Shown: positions 33,167 to 42,812, counted from the stretch's first letter. The stretch is 64,000 bases of DNA from Planomonospora sp. ID67723 (GCF_015711605.1 NZ_JABTEZ010000003.1:868001-932000); one strand, 5' to 3'. The notes: generated by a model not told the origin, from the sequence alone. Program-made: numbers and translations.

Positions 33167-34648
33167 GTGACCGAACACCAGCTCGGAGTCAGCCGTCCGG
33201 CGCTCGCCGTCGCCGATCTCCCCGAGCCCGAGGAGGTCTTCGGGGTCGCCAGGATCGGCCCGAAGGAGCTGTTCACGTTCGCCGTCGGGCCCAGCCTCAT
33301 CGCGCTGGGCATCTCCATCGGCAGCGGCGAGTGGCTGCTCGGCCCGCAGGCGGTCGGGCAGTACGGGTTCGTCGGGGTCGGCTGGGTGATCCTCGTCTCG
33401 GCCGTGCTGCAGACCTTCTACAACGTCGAGTGCTCGCGTTACGTGGTCGCGACCGGGGAGGTGCCGGTCGTGGGCTGGGGGCGGGTGCCGCCCGGCTACC
33501 TGCTCTGGGTGCCGCTCTCCGTCTTCATCGTGATCTTCGCCTTCATCGCGGGAGGCTGGGCGAGCGCCGCGGGCCAGGGCGTGTACGCGCTGATCCACGG
33601 CGCGGCGCCGCCCGCGGGCGCGGAGGAGCCCCGGCTGTGGGCGATCGCGCTGCTCGTGGTCGTCCTCCTCATCACCGCCGCCGCCCGGCGGATCAGCCGG
33701 GCGCTGGAGCTGGCGAACTGGGTCATGGTCGGCTCGATCCTGACCGGCCTGCTCCTCATCGACCTGTTCGTGGTCCCGTTCGGCCGGTGGTGGGAGGCGA
33801 TCCGCGGGTTCGTCACCCCCGCCGCCCCGCCGGCAGGGATCACGGCGACGCAGATCGGCGCGCTGGCCGGCTTCACCGCCCTGGCCTCCGGGCTCAACTG
33901 GTATGTCATGGGGCACTACCGGGACAAGGGATACGGCATGGGCCACCGGGCCGGGTTCATCTCCGGCCTGCGCGGTGAGCGCCGGGAACTGCTGGCCAGC
34001 GGTGTCACCTTCCCCGACGACGCGCGCAACGCGGCGTTGTGGAAACGCTGGTACCGGCTGCTGATGATCGACATGTGGGGAGTCTTCTTCGTCGGCGCCC
34101 TCCTGGGCATGCTGCTGCCCACGATCCTGATGGCCCGCGCGGTCGAGCTGTCCGGCCGGAAGCCCACCCAGGCGAACGTCCCGACCTTCGTCGCGGGCGT
34201 GCTGCGGGCGGAGTACGGCCAGGCGATGTTCTTCATCGTCCTGGTGCTGGGCGTGCTGATCCTGTTCTCCACCCAGCTCGGCATCTTCGAGGCGATGGTG
34301 AGGGTGACCACCGACGCCGCCCATGCCACCAGCCCCCGGCTCCGCGCGCTGATCGAGGGCGACCCGCGCCGGTTCTACTACCCGTTCATGATCGTCCTTC
34401 TGGCGGTCATCGGCGTCGTCGTGCACCTGGCGCTGCCGGTCAGCCTGGTCCAGTGGTCGGCGAACATGTCCAACCTGGGCGCGCTGATCTACCCCTTCCT
34501 GCTGATGTACCTCAACAGCCGCCTGCCCCGCCCGGCCCGGCCGCGCTGGTGGCACTACGTGATCCTCGTGCTCAACTTCCTGTTCTTCGGCTTCTTCTTC
34601 GTCAACTTCATCGCCGATTTCGTGGGAGATCCTCTGGTGACCTTCTGA
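33167..34648 (+). CDS. Divergent Nramp-like transporter
   Basis: A 493-residue polytopic membrane protein with about eleven helices. Its first helix contains PSLIALGISIGSGEWLLGPQ where classical Nramp metal transporters have DPGN, so manganese/iron transport cannot be assumed. FYNVECSRYVVATGEVPVVG and ALASGLNWYVMGHYRDKGYG are conserved in this divergent branch. The start is GTG 33167 with GGGAGG upstream. It follows the divergent tRNA cluster and converges on the amidase gene. The substrate is unknown. Confidence 0.82.
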   Translation: MTEHQLGVSRPALAVADLPEPEEVFGVARIGPKELFTFAVGPSLIALGISIGSGEWLLGPQAVGQYGFVGVGWVILVSAVLQTFYNVECSRYVVATGEVPVVGWGRVPPGYLLWVPLSVFIVIFAFIAGGWASAAGQGVYALIHGAAPPAGAEEPRLWAIALLVVVLLITAAARRISRALELANWVMVGSILTGLLLIDLFVVPFGRWWEAIRGFVTPAAPPAGITATQIGALAGFTALASGLNWYVMGHYRDKGYGMGHRAGFISGLRGERRELLASGVTFPDDARNAALWKRWYRLLMIDMWGVFFVGALLGMLLPTILMARAVELSGRKPTQANVPTFVAGVLRAEYGQAMFFIVLVLGVLILFSTQLGIFEAMVRVTTDAAHATSPRLRALIEGDPRRFYYPFMIVLLAVIGVVVHLALPVSLVQWSANMSNLGALIYPFLLMYLNSRLPRPARPRWWHYVILVLNFLFFGFFFVNFIADFVGDPLVTF

Positions 34649-34666
34649 CGGCCGGGGGCCGAGGCG

Positions 34667-36658
34667 TCAGCTCCGCAGGAGGACGACGTCGGAGGCCTTG
34701 ACGAACATGAACCGGTGCCCGAACTGGATCTGGTGGTAGACCGTGTCGCCGCTGATCACCCGATGCCTGGAGGTGTCGAAGGTGACGGCGCGCAGGTAGG
34801 AGCCGCGCCGGGTCAGACCGGCGCTGTAGCGCTGGCCCGCCGGCAGCGAGTACTGCAGCGGGACGAGCTTCTGCGGCTCGACCCCCTCCGGATAGGCCGA
34901 CGGCTCGGGATAGGCCCTGCCGTACAGCTTCACCGAGGGCAGCCCGGGCCGGGGCGTCACCAGCGGCCCGGAGGCGCGCACGGAGGTGCGCGCGCCCTTC
35001 GGGTCGTGGAACCAGGCCTTCTGCCCGAGATACCAGATCGCGGTCCAGTCGTTCTCGCGTCCGGCGCGGGCGTAGCGCTGGCCGGCCGAGGCGCGCGCGG
35101 CGTGGTCGTGGACGTTGTAGGTGGAGCCGCCTTTCGGATGCCTGCCGACGTCCTTGACCAGCGGAGCCTCCCCGGAGGGCCTGGTGTGCAGCCAGACCGT
35201 GGAGGCGCCCTGCGGCGGGCAGTCGCCGGAACCGCCGCAGCCGGTGAACCGCGGCCGGTTGGCGTCGTACCCCGGCAGGATGATCACCGAGTCCCCGTGG
35301 GGACGGGCCGCGCGGGCCGGCGGGCTGCCGAGCAGCGCGAAGTAGCGGGCCCAGTCCCAGTAGGGCCCCGGATCGGTGTGCATGCCGCGCACCGCGGCGC
35401 GGGTGGTGCCGGGCACGTTGTCGTGGCCGACGATGTGCGCCCGATCCAGCGGCACGCCGTACTTGCGCGCGAGGTGGCGGACCAGTTTGGCGGAGGCCCG
35501 GTACATCGCCTCGGTGTACCAGGAGCCGCCCCTGGCCACGTAGCCCTCGTGCTCCAGGCCGATGGAGCGGGAGTTGACGTCCCAGTTCCCCGCGTGCCAG
35601 CCGATGTCCTGGCCGCGCAGGTGCTGGGCGACGAGGCCGTCGCCGGAGCGCAGCGTGAAGTGCCAGCTCAGGTAGCGGGGGTTGCGCACCGCGTTGACCA
35701 TGGATCGGTAGCTGCTCTCGCCGTCGTGGATGACGATGTAGTCGATCTCCCTGCGCCCGTCGTAGCGGTCGTGGTTGCCGTAGCGGCCCTTCCTGCCGAG
35801 CCGCTGGTAGGGGGCCGGGAGCCACCGGCAGGAGATCGTGGGAGGGCAGTCGGGGCCGGGCGCGGCGGCGCGGTGGAGGCCCAGCCGCCCGGTGGCGGGC
35901 GCCGGGGGCACCGCCGACGGGTCCGGGGGCAGGACCACCCGCTCGCCGTCGTCGGTGGTCCGCGCCGCTCCGGCGCGGATCGTCGCGTAGACCTCGTCGG
36001 CGAAGGCGGCCGCCGCTCCGGCGTCGTCGGAGGCCGCGTAGCGGGCCACCGCGCCGTACCAGCGGGCCGGGTCGCCGCCCGGCGTCCCGCCCTCCCGCCG
36101 CCGGTACTCGGCCAGCAGCGCGGCGCCGCCGCGGATGTTGGCGGCCGGGTCGTCGCGGAGCCGGGCGGGAGGGATCCCGGTCAGCCGGGAGGCCAGGCGC
36201 AGGGTGTCAGACGGGGGATCGGCGGCCGGCTCGGGAGCCCGGGCGGGCCGGACCATCGGCCGCGTCTCGTCGCCGCGCGGGTCCTCCCCGCCGCCGTGGT
36301 GGTCACCGGGACGGTCGCTGTGATGATCATTGGGGCGGTCGCCGGGGTGATCGCTGTCACCGCCGCTGCGACCGTCATAGTGGTCACCGTCGCCGGGTAC
36401 GGCCAGGCCCGCGTCGACCAGGTGCATGGGGCCGTACCCCCCGGAGACGCTGGGCAGGCCGTCGTTGCGGTCCCAGCGGGACTCCAGGTAGGAGACCGCG
36501 AGCAGCACGCTCTCCGGCACGCCGTACGCGCGGGCGGCCTGGGCGAAGGCCGCCTGCCTGCTGCCGGACGGCTCCGGCCGGAGGGCGGCCGTCCCCGGGG
36601 CGGTGGGGACGAGCGCAACGAGAGCGGCAAGGGCTGCAATACCTGACAGATGTCGCAT
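34667..36658 (-). CDS. Secreted two-domain peptidoglycan hydrolase (transglycosylase-like + amidase)
   Basis: A 663-residue exported protein (signal MRHLSGIAALAALVALVPTA). Residues ~35-85 resemble the start of a lytic transglycosylase (QAARAYGVPESVLLAVSYLE with the catalytic-type Glu), and residues ~150-225 its end (LRDDPAANIRGGAALLAEYR, WYGAVARY). Between them lies a ~60-residue His/Asp/Gly-rich insertion. An N-acetylmuramoyl-L-alanine amidase domain follows: YIVIHDGESSYRSMVNAV, SIGLEHEGYV, IVGHDNVPGTTRAAVRG and MHTDPGPYWDW give the zinc His/Asp set. The ~200-residue C-terminal part looks like SH3-type wall-binding repeats. Confidence 0.85.
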   Translation of the reverse strand: MRHLSGIAALAALVALVPTAPGTAALRPEPSGSRQAAFAQAARAYGVPESVLLAVSYLESRWDRNDGLPSVSGGYGPMHLVDAGLAVPGDGDHYDGRSGGDSDHPGDRPNDHHSDRPGDHHGGGEDPRGDETRPMVRPARAPEPAADPPSDTLRLASRLTGIPPARLRDDPAANIRGGAALLAEYRRREGGTPGGDPARWYGAVARYAASDDAGAAAAFADEVYATIRAGAARTTDDGERVVLPPDPSAVPPAPATGRLGLHRAAAPGPDCPPTISCRWLPAPYQRLGRKGRYGNHDRYDGRREIDYIVIHDGESSYRSMVNAVRNPRYLSWHFTLRSGDGLVAQHLRGQDIGWHAGNWDVNSRSIGLEHEGYVARGGSWYTEAMYRASAKLVRHLARKYGVPLDRAHIVGHDNVPGTTRAAVRGMHTDPGPYWDWARYFALLGSPPARAARPHGDSVIILPGYDANRPRFTGCGGSGDCPPQGASTVWLHTRPSGEAPLVKDVGRHPKGGSTYNVHDHAARASAGQRYARAGRENDWTAIWYLGQKAWFHDPKGARTSVRASGPLVTPRPGLPSVKLYGRAYPEPSAYPEGVEPQKLVPLQYSLPAGQRYSAGLTRRGSYLRAVTFDTSRHRVISGDTVYHQIQFGHRFMFVKASDVVLLRS

Positions 36659-36812
36659 ATGGAGTTCCTCCCGCTTCCATCACTACCCACGGTAATTATT
36701 CGCTACCTAGAGTCAGTAAAGCGATGCGCTCAAGAGGGAACCGGTCAATCTCTGCCCGAAATCGGGCAGGAAACTTGGTGAATCGCCTCCGCACTGCATA
36801 TCGTCCTGCTCT

Positions 36813-37088
36813 GTGTCCATGGCATGGCATCCGCATGAGGAGTTGGTCGCCCACCTGACCCGGACGAGCGCGCTCGGTCCCGGGGAGGCGGCGCGGGTGG
36901 TGGCGGACGTGCTGGCCTACTTCTCCGAGCCGGTCGAGGAGTTCGTCCGGCGGCGTCATGCCGAGCTCAAGGGGAAGGGGCTGGTCAACGATGAGATCTT
37001 CTCCCGCATCGCCGCCGAGCTGCCCGGGCGGCGGGTCGCGGCGCCGGAGCTCTCCGTGCGCCAGTTGCGCAGGATCGTCTACGGATAA
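36813..37088 (+). CDS. Conserved-looking small protein, unknown
   Basis: A 91-residue, mostly helical protein (HEELVAHLTRTSALGPGEAA, RVVADVLAYFSEPVEEFVRR) with start GTG 36813 or ATG 36819. A -10-like TATCGT eight bases before the GTG and TTGGTG 18 bases further up suggest a leaderless message. It lies 53 bases before glmS on the same strand and may be co-transcribed. No family is recognised. Confidence 0.65.
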   Translation: MSMAWHPHEELVAHLTRTSALGPGEAARVVADVLAYFSEPVEEFVRRRHAELKGKGLVNDEIFSRIAAELPGRRVAAPELSVRQLRRIVYG

Positions 37089-37141
37089 CCGAATAAATCG
37101 CAATAAGTCAGTGCATGACGTCTACGAGAGGAGACGGCCGG

Positions 37142-38962
37142 ATGTGTGGAATCGTGGCCTACGTAGGACCGAAGGACGCGGCGCCGATCCTGCTGGAGGG
37201 ACTGCAGCGCCTGGAGTACCGGGGTTATGACTCGGCCGGCGTGGTGGTCTCCAACAAGGGCCTGAAGGTGCGCAAGGTCAAGGGCCGGGTCGCAGACCTG
37301 GCGGCGGCCGTGCCGGCGCGGTTCAAGGGCGCCACCGGGATCGGTCACACCCGCTGGGCCACCCACGGCGTGCCCAGCGACGAGAACGCCCACCCCCACC
37401 TGTCGAACGACGAGCGCATCGCGGTCGTGCACAACGGCATCATCGAGAACGCCGACGAACTGCGCGCCAAGCTGGAGGCCGACGGCGCGGTCTTCCTCTC
37501 CGAGACCGACACCGAGGTGCTGGCCCACCTGATCGCCCGGACCACCAAGGAGGCCGACTCGCTGGAGGAGGCCGTGCGCACCGCGCTCAAGCGGGTCGTC
37601 GGCACCTACGGCATCGCGGTCATCGACGCCGAGCGTCCCGGTGAGGTGGTCGTGGCCCGCAACGGCAGCCCGATCGTGCTGGGCATCGGCGAGAAGGAGA
37701 TGTTCGCCGCGTCGGACGTGGCCGCACTGGTCCGCTACACCCGCCAGGTGGTGCACCTGGAGGACGGCGAGCTGGCGGTGCTGAAGGCCGACGGCTTCCA
37801 CACCTTCGCCAGCGACGCCCGGGAGACCGCCAAGGAGCCGCTGACCGTCGACTGGGACACCGGCCACTACGACACCGGCGGCTACGAGCACTACCTCCTC
37901 AAGGAGATCTCCGAGCAGCCCGACACCGTCGCCCGCACCCTGCGCGGACGCCTCGACGAGCGCTTCAACGTCGCCCACCTGGGCGGCCTCAACATGGACG
38001 CCCGGGAGGTCAGGTCCTTCCGCCGCGTGAAGATCATCGGTTGCGGTTCGGCCTACTACTCCGGCCAGATCGGCGCCCAGCTCATCGAGGAGCTGGCCCG
38101 CATCCCGGCCGGCGCCGAGCCGGCCAGCGAGTTCCGCTACCGCAACCCGGTCGTGGAGCCCGACACCCTGTACGTGGCGATCAGCCAGTCGGGGGAGACC
38201 TACGACACCCTCGCCGCCGTCCAGGAGCTCAAGCGCAAGGGCGGCCGGGTGCTCGGCATCGTCAACACCGTCGGCAGCGCCATCGCCCGCGAGTGCGACG
38301 GCGGCGTCTACCTCCACGCCGGCCCCGAGGTCTCGGTCGCCAGCACCAAGGCGTTCACCTCGACCGCCGTGGCCTTCGCCCTGCTCGCCCTGCACATGGG
38401 GCGGGTGCGCGACCTGTCGCCGGCCGACGGCCGCCGCATCTGCGAGGGCCTGCGCCGCCTGCCCGACCAGATCAAGGAGATCCTCGCCCTGGAGCCGCAG
38501 ATCAAGGAGCTCGCCGCCAAGTACGCCGCCTCGCCGAGCATGATGTTCGTCGGCCGGGTCCGTGGCTACCCGGTGGCCCGCGAGGGCGCGCAGAAGCTCA
38601 AGGAGGTCTCCTACGTCCACGCCGAGGCCTATCCGGCCAGCGAGCTCAAGCACGGCCCGCTGGCGCTGATCGGCCCCGAGATGCCGACGGTGGCGATCGT
38701 CCCCGACGACGAGCTGCTGGACAAGAACCTCACCACGCTGGGCGAGATCCAGGCGCGCGGCGGAAAGGTGATCATGATCGGGCACCGGACGGCCGACCCC
38801 AAGCTGGCGAACGAATGCATCGTGGTGCCCAAGAACGAGGTCGAGCTGGACCCCATCCTGCTGGGCATCCCGCTCCAGCTCTTCGCCTACCACGCGGCCG
38901 TGGCCCTGGAGCGGGACGTGGACAAGCCGCGCAACCTGGCCAAGAGCGTGACGGTGGAGTAG
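37142..38962 (+). CDS. glmS: Glutamine--fructose-6-phosphate aminotransferase (isomerizing)
   Basis: A 606-residue enzyme making glucosamine-6-phosphate, the first step to UDP-GlcNAc and peptidoglycan. The start is ATG 37142, so that Cys2 (MCGIVAYVG) becomes the N-terminal nucleophile; an in-frame start at 37115 would block catalysis. The glutaminase domain includes GIGHTRWATHG and SETDTEVLAHLIA. Two SIS domains follow: KIIGCGSAYYSGQIGAQLIE, AISQSGETYDTLAAV and SVASTKAFTSTAVAF. The C-terminus DKPRNLAKSVTVE is the conserved phosphate-binding tail. Confidence 0.98.
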   Translation: MCGIVAYVGPKDAAPILLEGLQRLEYRGYDSAGVVVSNKGLKVRKVKGRVADLAAAVPARFKGATGIGHTRWATHGVPSDENAHPHLSNDERIAVVHNGIIENADELRAKLEADGAVFLSETDTEVLAHLIARTTKEADSLEEAVRTALKRVVGTYGIAVIDAERPGEVVVARNGSPIVLGIGEKEMFAASDVAALVRYTRQVVHLEDGELAVLKADGFHTFASDARETAKEPLTVDWDTGHYDTGGYEHYLLKEISEQPDTVARTLRGRLDERFNVAHLGGLNMDAREVRSFRRVKIIGCGSAYYSGQIGAQLIEELARIPAGAEPASEFRYRNPVVEPDTLYVAISQSGETYDTLAAVQELKRKGGRVLGIVNTVGSAIARECDGGVYLHAGPEVSVASTKAFTSTAVAFALLALHMGRVRDLSPADGRRICEGLRRLPDQIKEILALEPQIKELAAKYAASPSMMFVGRVRGYPVAREGAQKLKEVSYVHAEAYPASELKHGPLALIGPEMPTVAIVPDDELLDKNLTTLGEIQARGGKVIMIGHRTADPKLANECIVVPKNEVELDPILLGIPLQLFAYHAAVALERDVDKPRNLAKSVTVE

Positions 38963-39046
38963 CCGGGCCACCCGACCCCGGGCGATAGCGGAGCGTGATG
39001 GACTTGTAACCTGCAGGTACCGGGAGACCCTGGGAAAGGGGCGCCG

Positions 39047-40126
39047 ATGCACCGCAGGAGGTTCTTCACGCTCACCGCCGGGATGGTGGCCGTGGCCGGC
39101 TGCGGCCTGGCCGGGTGCGGGGGCGGCGCGGAGGCGCCGCTGACGGGCAGGCTCTCCGTCGCCGTGCCGACGGCGCGCGGGCAGCGCTGGGCCCGCCTCG
39201 CCCAGGCCCTGACCGAGGTCGCGGCAGGCGACGGGCTGGCCGCGGCGGCCGAGGTGTCGGCCGGCGGACCGGCCTCCAGAGCCGGGGCCGGCCCCGGCGG
39301 CGGGCCGGTCGCGGCGGCCGAGGCCGGCGACCGCCCGGGGGAGGCGCCCGGAGCACGCCGGCTCTCCTTCGCCAGGGAGGGCAGGCTGCTGCTGACCGGG
39401 ATGTCGGCGCTCACCGCGGCCGAGCTGTCGGGCGGCCCTTCGGTGGCCAGATCGGCGACCCCGCTGGCCCGGCTGGTCGGGGACTGGGCCGCGCTGGTCG
39501 TCCCCGCCGGCTCGCGCCTGCGCTCCTTCGAGGACTTCGCCGCCGCTGTCAGGCGCGACCCGGCCGGACTCGTGGTCGGCGGTCGTACGGCGGGCGGCTC
39601 CGACCACGTCCTCTACGGCCTGATCGGCAAGTGCCTCGGAGTCGACACCCGCCTGCTCGACTACGCCGGGTACTCCGGCCTGGCCGAGGCCGCCGAGGCC
39701 CTCCACTCCGGACGGGCCGTCGCGCTCCTGGGCCCGGCCCGCTCCTTCGCCGCCGAGGTGGCCGCCGGCCGGATGAGACCGCTGGCGGTCTCCTCCGCGG
39801 AGCGGATCGACGGGATCGACGCGCCGACCCTGATGGAGCTGGAGGTCCGGCTGGAGTACAGCGACTGGTACGGCGTGCTCGGCCCCCGGCGGATGGACGA
39901 CGGCGACCGCGAAGCCGCCGTCGCGTTCTGCGACCGCCTCGGCGCCTCCCCCCGCTGGCGGGCCCGGTGCGAGCGAGAGGGCTGGGACCGCCTCCACCTG
40001 AGCGGGGACGACTTCCGGCGGTGGCTGGACACCGAGACCCGGCGGACCCGGGAGGCGCTCAACGAGTTCGGACTGCTGAACACATCCGACACAAACTGTG
40101 GGACCAGTTGCGGCGGGCGCCACTAG
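39047..40126 (+). CDS. TctC-like tripartite tricarboxylate transporter substrate-binding lipoprotein
   Basis: A 359-residue exported binding protein with a twin-Arg-like start (MHRRRFFTLTAGMVAVAGCG) and a lipobox-like LAGC. LVVPAGSRLRSFEDFAAAVR, DPAGLVVGGRTAGGSDHVLY and GRMRPLAVSSAERI match TctC/Bug proteins, and ATPLARLVGDWAALVV is the first ligand-binding strand. Residues ~70-105 are an Ala/Gly-rich insertion. No TctA/TctB membrane genes are adjacent, so it may be an orphan. It ends just before the cobalamin riboswitch. Confidence 0.82.
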   Translation: MHRRRFFTLTAGMVAVAGCGLAGCGGGAEAPLTGRLSVAVPTARGQRWARLAQALTEVAAGDGLAAAAEVSAGGPASRAGAGPGGGPVAAAEAGDRPGEAPGARRLSFAREGRLLLTGMSALTAAELSGGPSVARSATPLARLVGDWAALVVPAGSRLRSFEDFAAAVRRDPAGLVVGGRTAGGSDHVLYGLIGKCLGVDTRLLDYAGYSGLAEAAEALHSGRAVALLGPARSFAAEVAAGRMRPLAVSSAERIDGIDAPTLMELEVRLEYSDWYGVLGPRRMDDGDREAAVAFCDRLGASPRWRARCEREGWDRLHLSGDDFRRWLDTETRRTREALNEFGLLNTSDTNCGTSCGGRH

Positions 40127-40142
40127 ATGTAGGATCCTTCCT

Positions 40143-40316
40143 CGTTGCTGGTTCGCCCCGCGAGGGGCGAGGAAAGAGGGAACCCGGTGAGATTCCGGGG
40201 CTGCCCCGCAGCGGTGAACGGGAACGACCGCCGTCATTGACGAAGCACTGGGGAGACCTGGGAAGCGACGGCCAGTAGGAATCTGCACGGTGCCCGTGAG
40301 TCCGAAGACCTGCCGG
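40143..40316 (+). promoter_or_regulatory. Cobalamin (B12) riboswitch
   Basis: The conserved core elements appear in order: GGGAACCCGGTGAGATTCC (40179-40197), CCCCGCAGCGGTGA, the B12-box-like AAGCACTGGG (40243-40252), then AGTAGGAATCTGC and GAGTCCGAAGACCTGCC (40298-40314). It lies upstream of nrdAB. In Streptomyces, coenzyme B12 represses the class Ia nrdABS operon through such a switch, so that the B12-dependent class II enzyme is used instead. Confidence 0.92.
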
Positions 40317-40417
40317 TGACGCGTGGAGCGTGAGCGGGACCGCGCGGCCGGGCCACGAGCCCCGGCGCGAGCCCTGTCGAGCGCGGCCACGTCAAGGAGT
40401 CCAGGGCCTCGAGGGAG

Positions 40418-40455
40418 GGCCCGCGGGCGAGACGGTCCCGGCGTGCCCGCGGGCC
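40418..40455 (+). promoter_or_regulatory. Hairpin in the nrdA leader (possible riboswitch expression platform)
   Basis: GGCCCGCGGGC (40418-40428) pairs exactly with GCCCGCGGGCC (40445-40455) over 16 bases. It lies between the riboswitch and the nrdA start and may act as the B12-controlled terminator. The preceding CCAGGGCC could pair with its left arm instead. Confidence 0.45.
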
Positions 40456-40519
40456 GTGCTCAGCCGTGTGCCCACCCTGCGAGAGCCGTACCGCACGGGG
40501 AACGCGAGGGGTAGCACAC

Positions 40520-42787
40520 GTGACACAGACCTTGGCCGAGACGGCAACCGGGACCGCCGCAGAGGCTCCCGCCGGGGCAGGCACAGAGGCTCCCGCCGGG
40601 ACGGGCGCCGCGGAAGAGGCCGGGCGGAGCCCGGCCGAGCGCAGGCTGGCCATCGAGGAGGCCGCGGCCCGGGTGATCACCGACCCGGAGAACTCCCGGA
40701 CCGCCGCGCGGCTGCTGGCCGAGCTGATCGCCGACGAGGCAGCCGAGCACGGTGTGCGGACCTTCTCGCAGTCGGTGGCCGCCACCCACGCCGCCGGGCT
40801 GGTCGCCGACGCGCTGGCCGCCTTCGTCGCCGCGCACGCCGCGGAGCTGGACGCGCTGGTCACGGAGGAGACCCCGTTCGAGTACTTCGGCCTGCGCACC
40901 GTCTACGACCGCTATCTGCTGCGCCACCCCGAGACGCGCAAGGTCCTGGAGCGCCCGCAGCACTTCTTCCTGCGGGTGGCCTGCGGCCTGTCGGAGACGG
41001 TCGGGGAGGCCGCCGAGTTGTACGGCCTCATGTCGAGCCTGTCCTACCTGCCCAGCTCGCCCACCCTGTTCAACTCCGGCGCCCGCCGCCCGCAGCTGTC
41101 GTCGTGCTTCCTGCTCGACTCGCCTCGCGACGAGCTGGAGGCGATCTACGAGCGGTACGGGCAGGTCGCCAGGCTGTCGAAGTACGCCGGGGGGATCGGC
41201 GTCTCCTGGACCCGCGTGCGCTCCCGGGGCTCGCTGATCCGGGGCACCAACGGCCACTCCAACGGCATCGTGCCGTGGCTGCGCACCCTGGACTCCAGCG
41301 TCGCCGCGGTCAACCAGGGCGGCCGCCGCAAGGGCGCGGCCTGCGTCTACCTGGAGACCTGGCACGCCGACATCGAGGAGTTCCTGGAGCTGCGCGACAA
41401 CACCGGCGAGGACGCCCGCCGCACCCACAACCTCAACCTGGCCAACTGGATCCCCGACGAGTTCATGCGCCGGGTCGAGACCGACGCGGCCTGGTCGCTG
41501 TTCGATCCCAAGCAGGTCCCCCACCTCACCGACCTGTACGGCGCCGCCTTCGACGAGGCATACCGGGCCGCCGAGGCCGAGGGCAAGGCCGTCCGGCGGA
41601 TCCCGGCCCGCACCCTCTACGGCCGGATGATGCGGACCCTCGCCCAGACCGGCAACGGCTGGATGACCTTCAAGGACGCGGCCAACCGGACCTCCAACCA
41701 GACCGCGCGCCCCGAGAACGTCATCCACCTGTCCAACCTCTGCACCGAGATCCTGGAGGTCACCAGCGACGCCGAGACGGCCGTGTGCAACCTCGGTTCG
41801 GTCAACCTGGCCGCCCACCTGGCCGGGGACGGGATGGACTGGACGCGGCTGCGCCGTACCGTCCGCACCGCGGTGCGTTTCCTGGACCGCACCATCGACC
41901 TGGGCTTCTACCCGACTCCCGAGGCCGAGGCCGCCAACCGGCGGTGGCGGCCGATCGGGCTGGGCGTGATGGGCCTGGCCGACGTCTTCTTCGCCCTCCG
42001 CCTGCCGTTCGACTCGCCCGAGGCGCTGGAGCTGTCCACCCGGATCGCCGAGGAGATCGCGCTCGCCGCCTACGGCACCTCCGCCGACCTGGCCGTCGAA
42101 CGGGGCCGCCACCCCTCCTACGACGACACGCGGGCCGCCGCCGGCGTGCTCCACCCCGACCACTACGGCGCCGCCCGCTCCGCCGAGTGGGACGCGCTCA
42201 GGGCGAAGATCGCCGAGACCGGGCTGCGCAACTCGCTGATGATCGCGATCGCGCCGACCGCCACGATCGCCTCCATCGCCGGCTGCTACGAGTGCATCGA
42301 GCCCCAGGTCTCCAACGTCTTCAAGCGCGAGACCCTCTCGGGCGAGTTCCTCCAGGTCAACCGTTATCTCGTCCGCGACCTGCAGGCCCGCGGCCTGTGG
42401 ACCCCGCAGATCCGCGACGAGATCAAGCGGGCGGACGGCTCGGTCCAGGACATCGCCGAGATCCCGGCGGACCTGAAGGTCCTCTACCGGACCGCCTGGG
42501 AGCTGCCGCAGAAGGCGCTGATCGACCTGGCCGCCGCGCGCACGCCGTACATCGACCAGTCGCAGTCGCTGAACCTCTTCATGGCCACGCCGACCATCGG
42601 CAAGCTCTCCTCGATGTACGCCTACGCCTGGAAGTCCGGCCTGAAGACCACCTACTACCTGCGCTCACGCCCCGCGACGAGGATCGCCCAGACCACCGTG
42701 GCCCAGCAGGCCGCCGCGCCCGCCGCCGACCCCGAAGCCGTCGCCTGCTCGCTGGAGAACCCCGAGTACTGCGACGCCTGCCAGTAA
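40520..42787 (+). CDS. nrdA: Ribonucleoside-diphosphate reductase alpha subunit, class I
   Basis: A 755-residue catalytic subunit that reduces NDPs to dNDPs. The first ~130 residues include an Ala-rich tail and the ATP-cone-like/N-terminal region. Active-site residues: C196 (SSCFLLD), the NLCTE cluster with N406, C408 and E410, and C423 (CNLGSVNL). MIAIAPTATIASIAGCYECI and KTTYYLRSRPATRIAQ follow, and the C-terminal CDACQ carries the redox-active pair. The start is GTG 40520 with GAGGGG upstream. It is followed by nrdB after 25 bases and controlled by the upstream B12 riboswitch. Confidence 0.97.
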   Translation: MTQTLAETATGTAAEAPAGAGTEAPAGTGAAEEAGRSPAERRLAIEEAAARVITDPENSRTAARLLAELIADEAAEHGVRTFSQSVAATHAAGLVADALAAFVAAHAAELDALVTEETPFEYFGLRTVYDRYLLRHPETRKVLERPQHFFLRVACGLSETVGEAAELYGLMSSLSYLPSSPTLFNSGARRPQLSSCFLLDSPRDELEAIYERYGQVARLSKYAGGIGVSWTRVRSRGSLIRGTNGHSNGIVPWLRTLDSSVAAVNQGGRRKGAACVYLETWHADIEEFLELRDNTGEDARRTHNLNLANWIPDEFMRRVETDAAWSLFDPKQVPHLTDLYGAAFDEAYRAAEAEGKAVRRIPARTLYGRMMRTLAQTGNGWMTFKDAANRTSNQTARPENVIHLSNLCTEILEVTSDAETAVCNLGSVNLAAHLAGDGMDWTRLRRTVRTAVRFLDRTIDLGFYPTPEAEAANRRWRPIGLGVMGLADVFFALRLPFDSPEALELSTRIAEEIALAAYGTSADLAVERGRHPSYDDTRAAAGVLHPDHYGAARSAEWDALRAKIAETGLRNSLMIAIAPTATIASIAGCYECIEPQVSNVFKRETLSGEFLQVNRYLVRDLQARGLWTPQIRDEIKRADGSVQDIAEIPADLKVLYRTAWELPQKALIDLAAARTPYIDQSQSLNLFMATPTIGKLSSMYAYAWKSGLKTTYYLRSRPATRIAQTTVAQQAAAPAADPEAVACSLENPEYCDACQ

Positions 42788-42812
42788 GAACCTTCCGAGA
42801 GGCCTTCCCCTG

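Noticed and set aside
37079-40390. 1103-residue minus-strand open frame over glmS and the TctC-like gene
   Set aside because: It is antisense to two clear genes and has the Val/Gly/His-rich composition typical of antisense frames in high-GC DNA.
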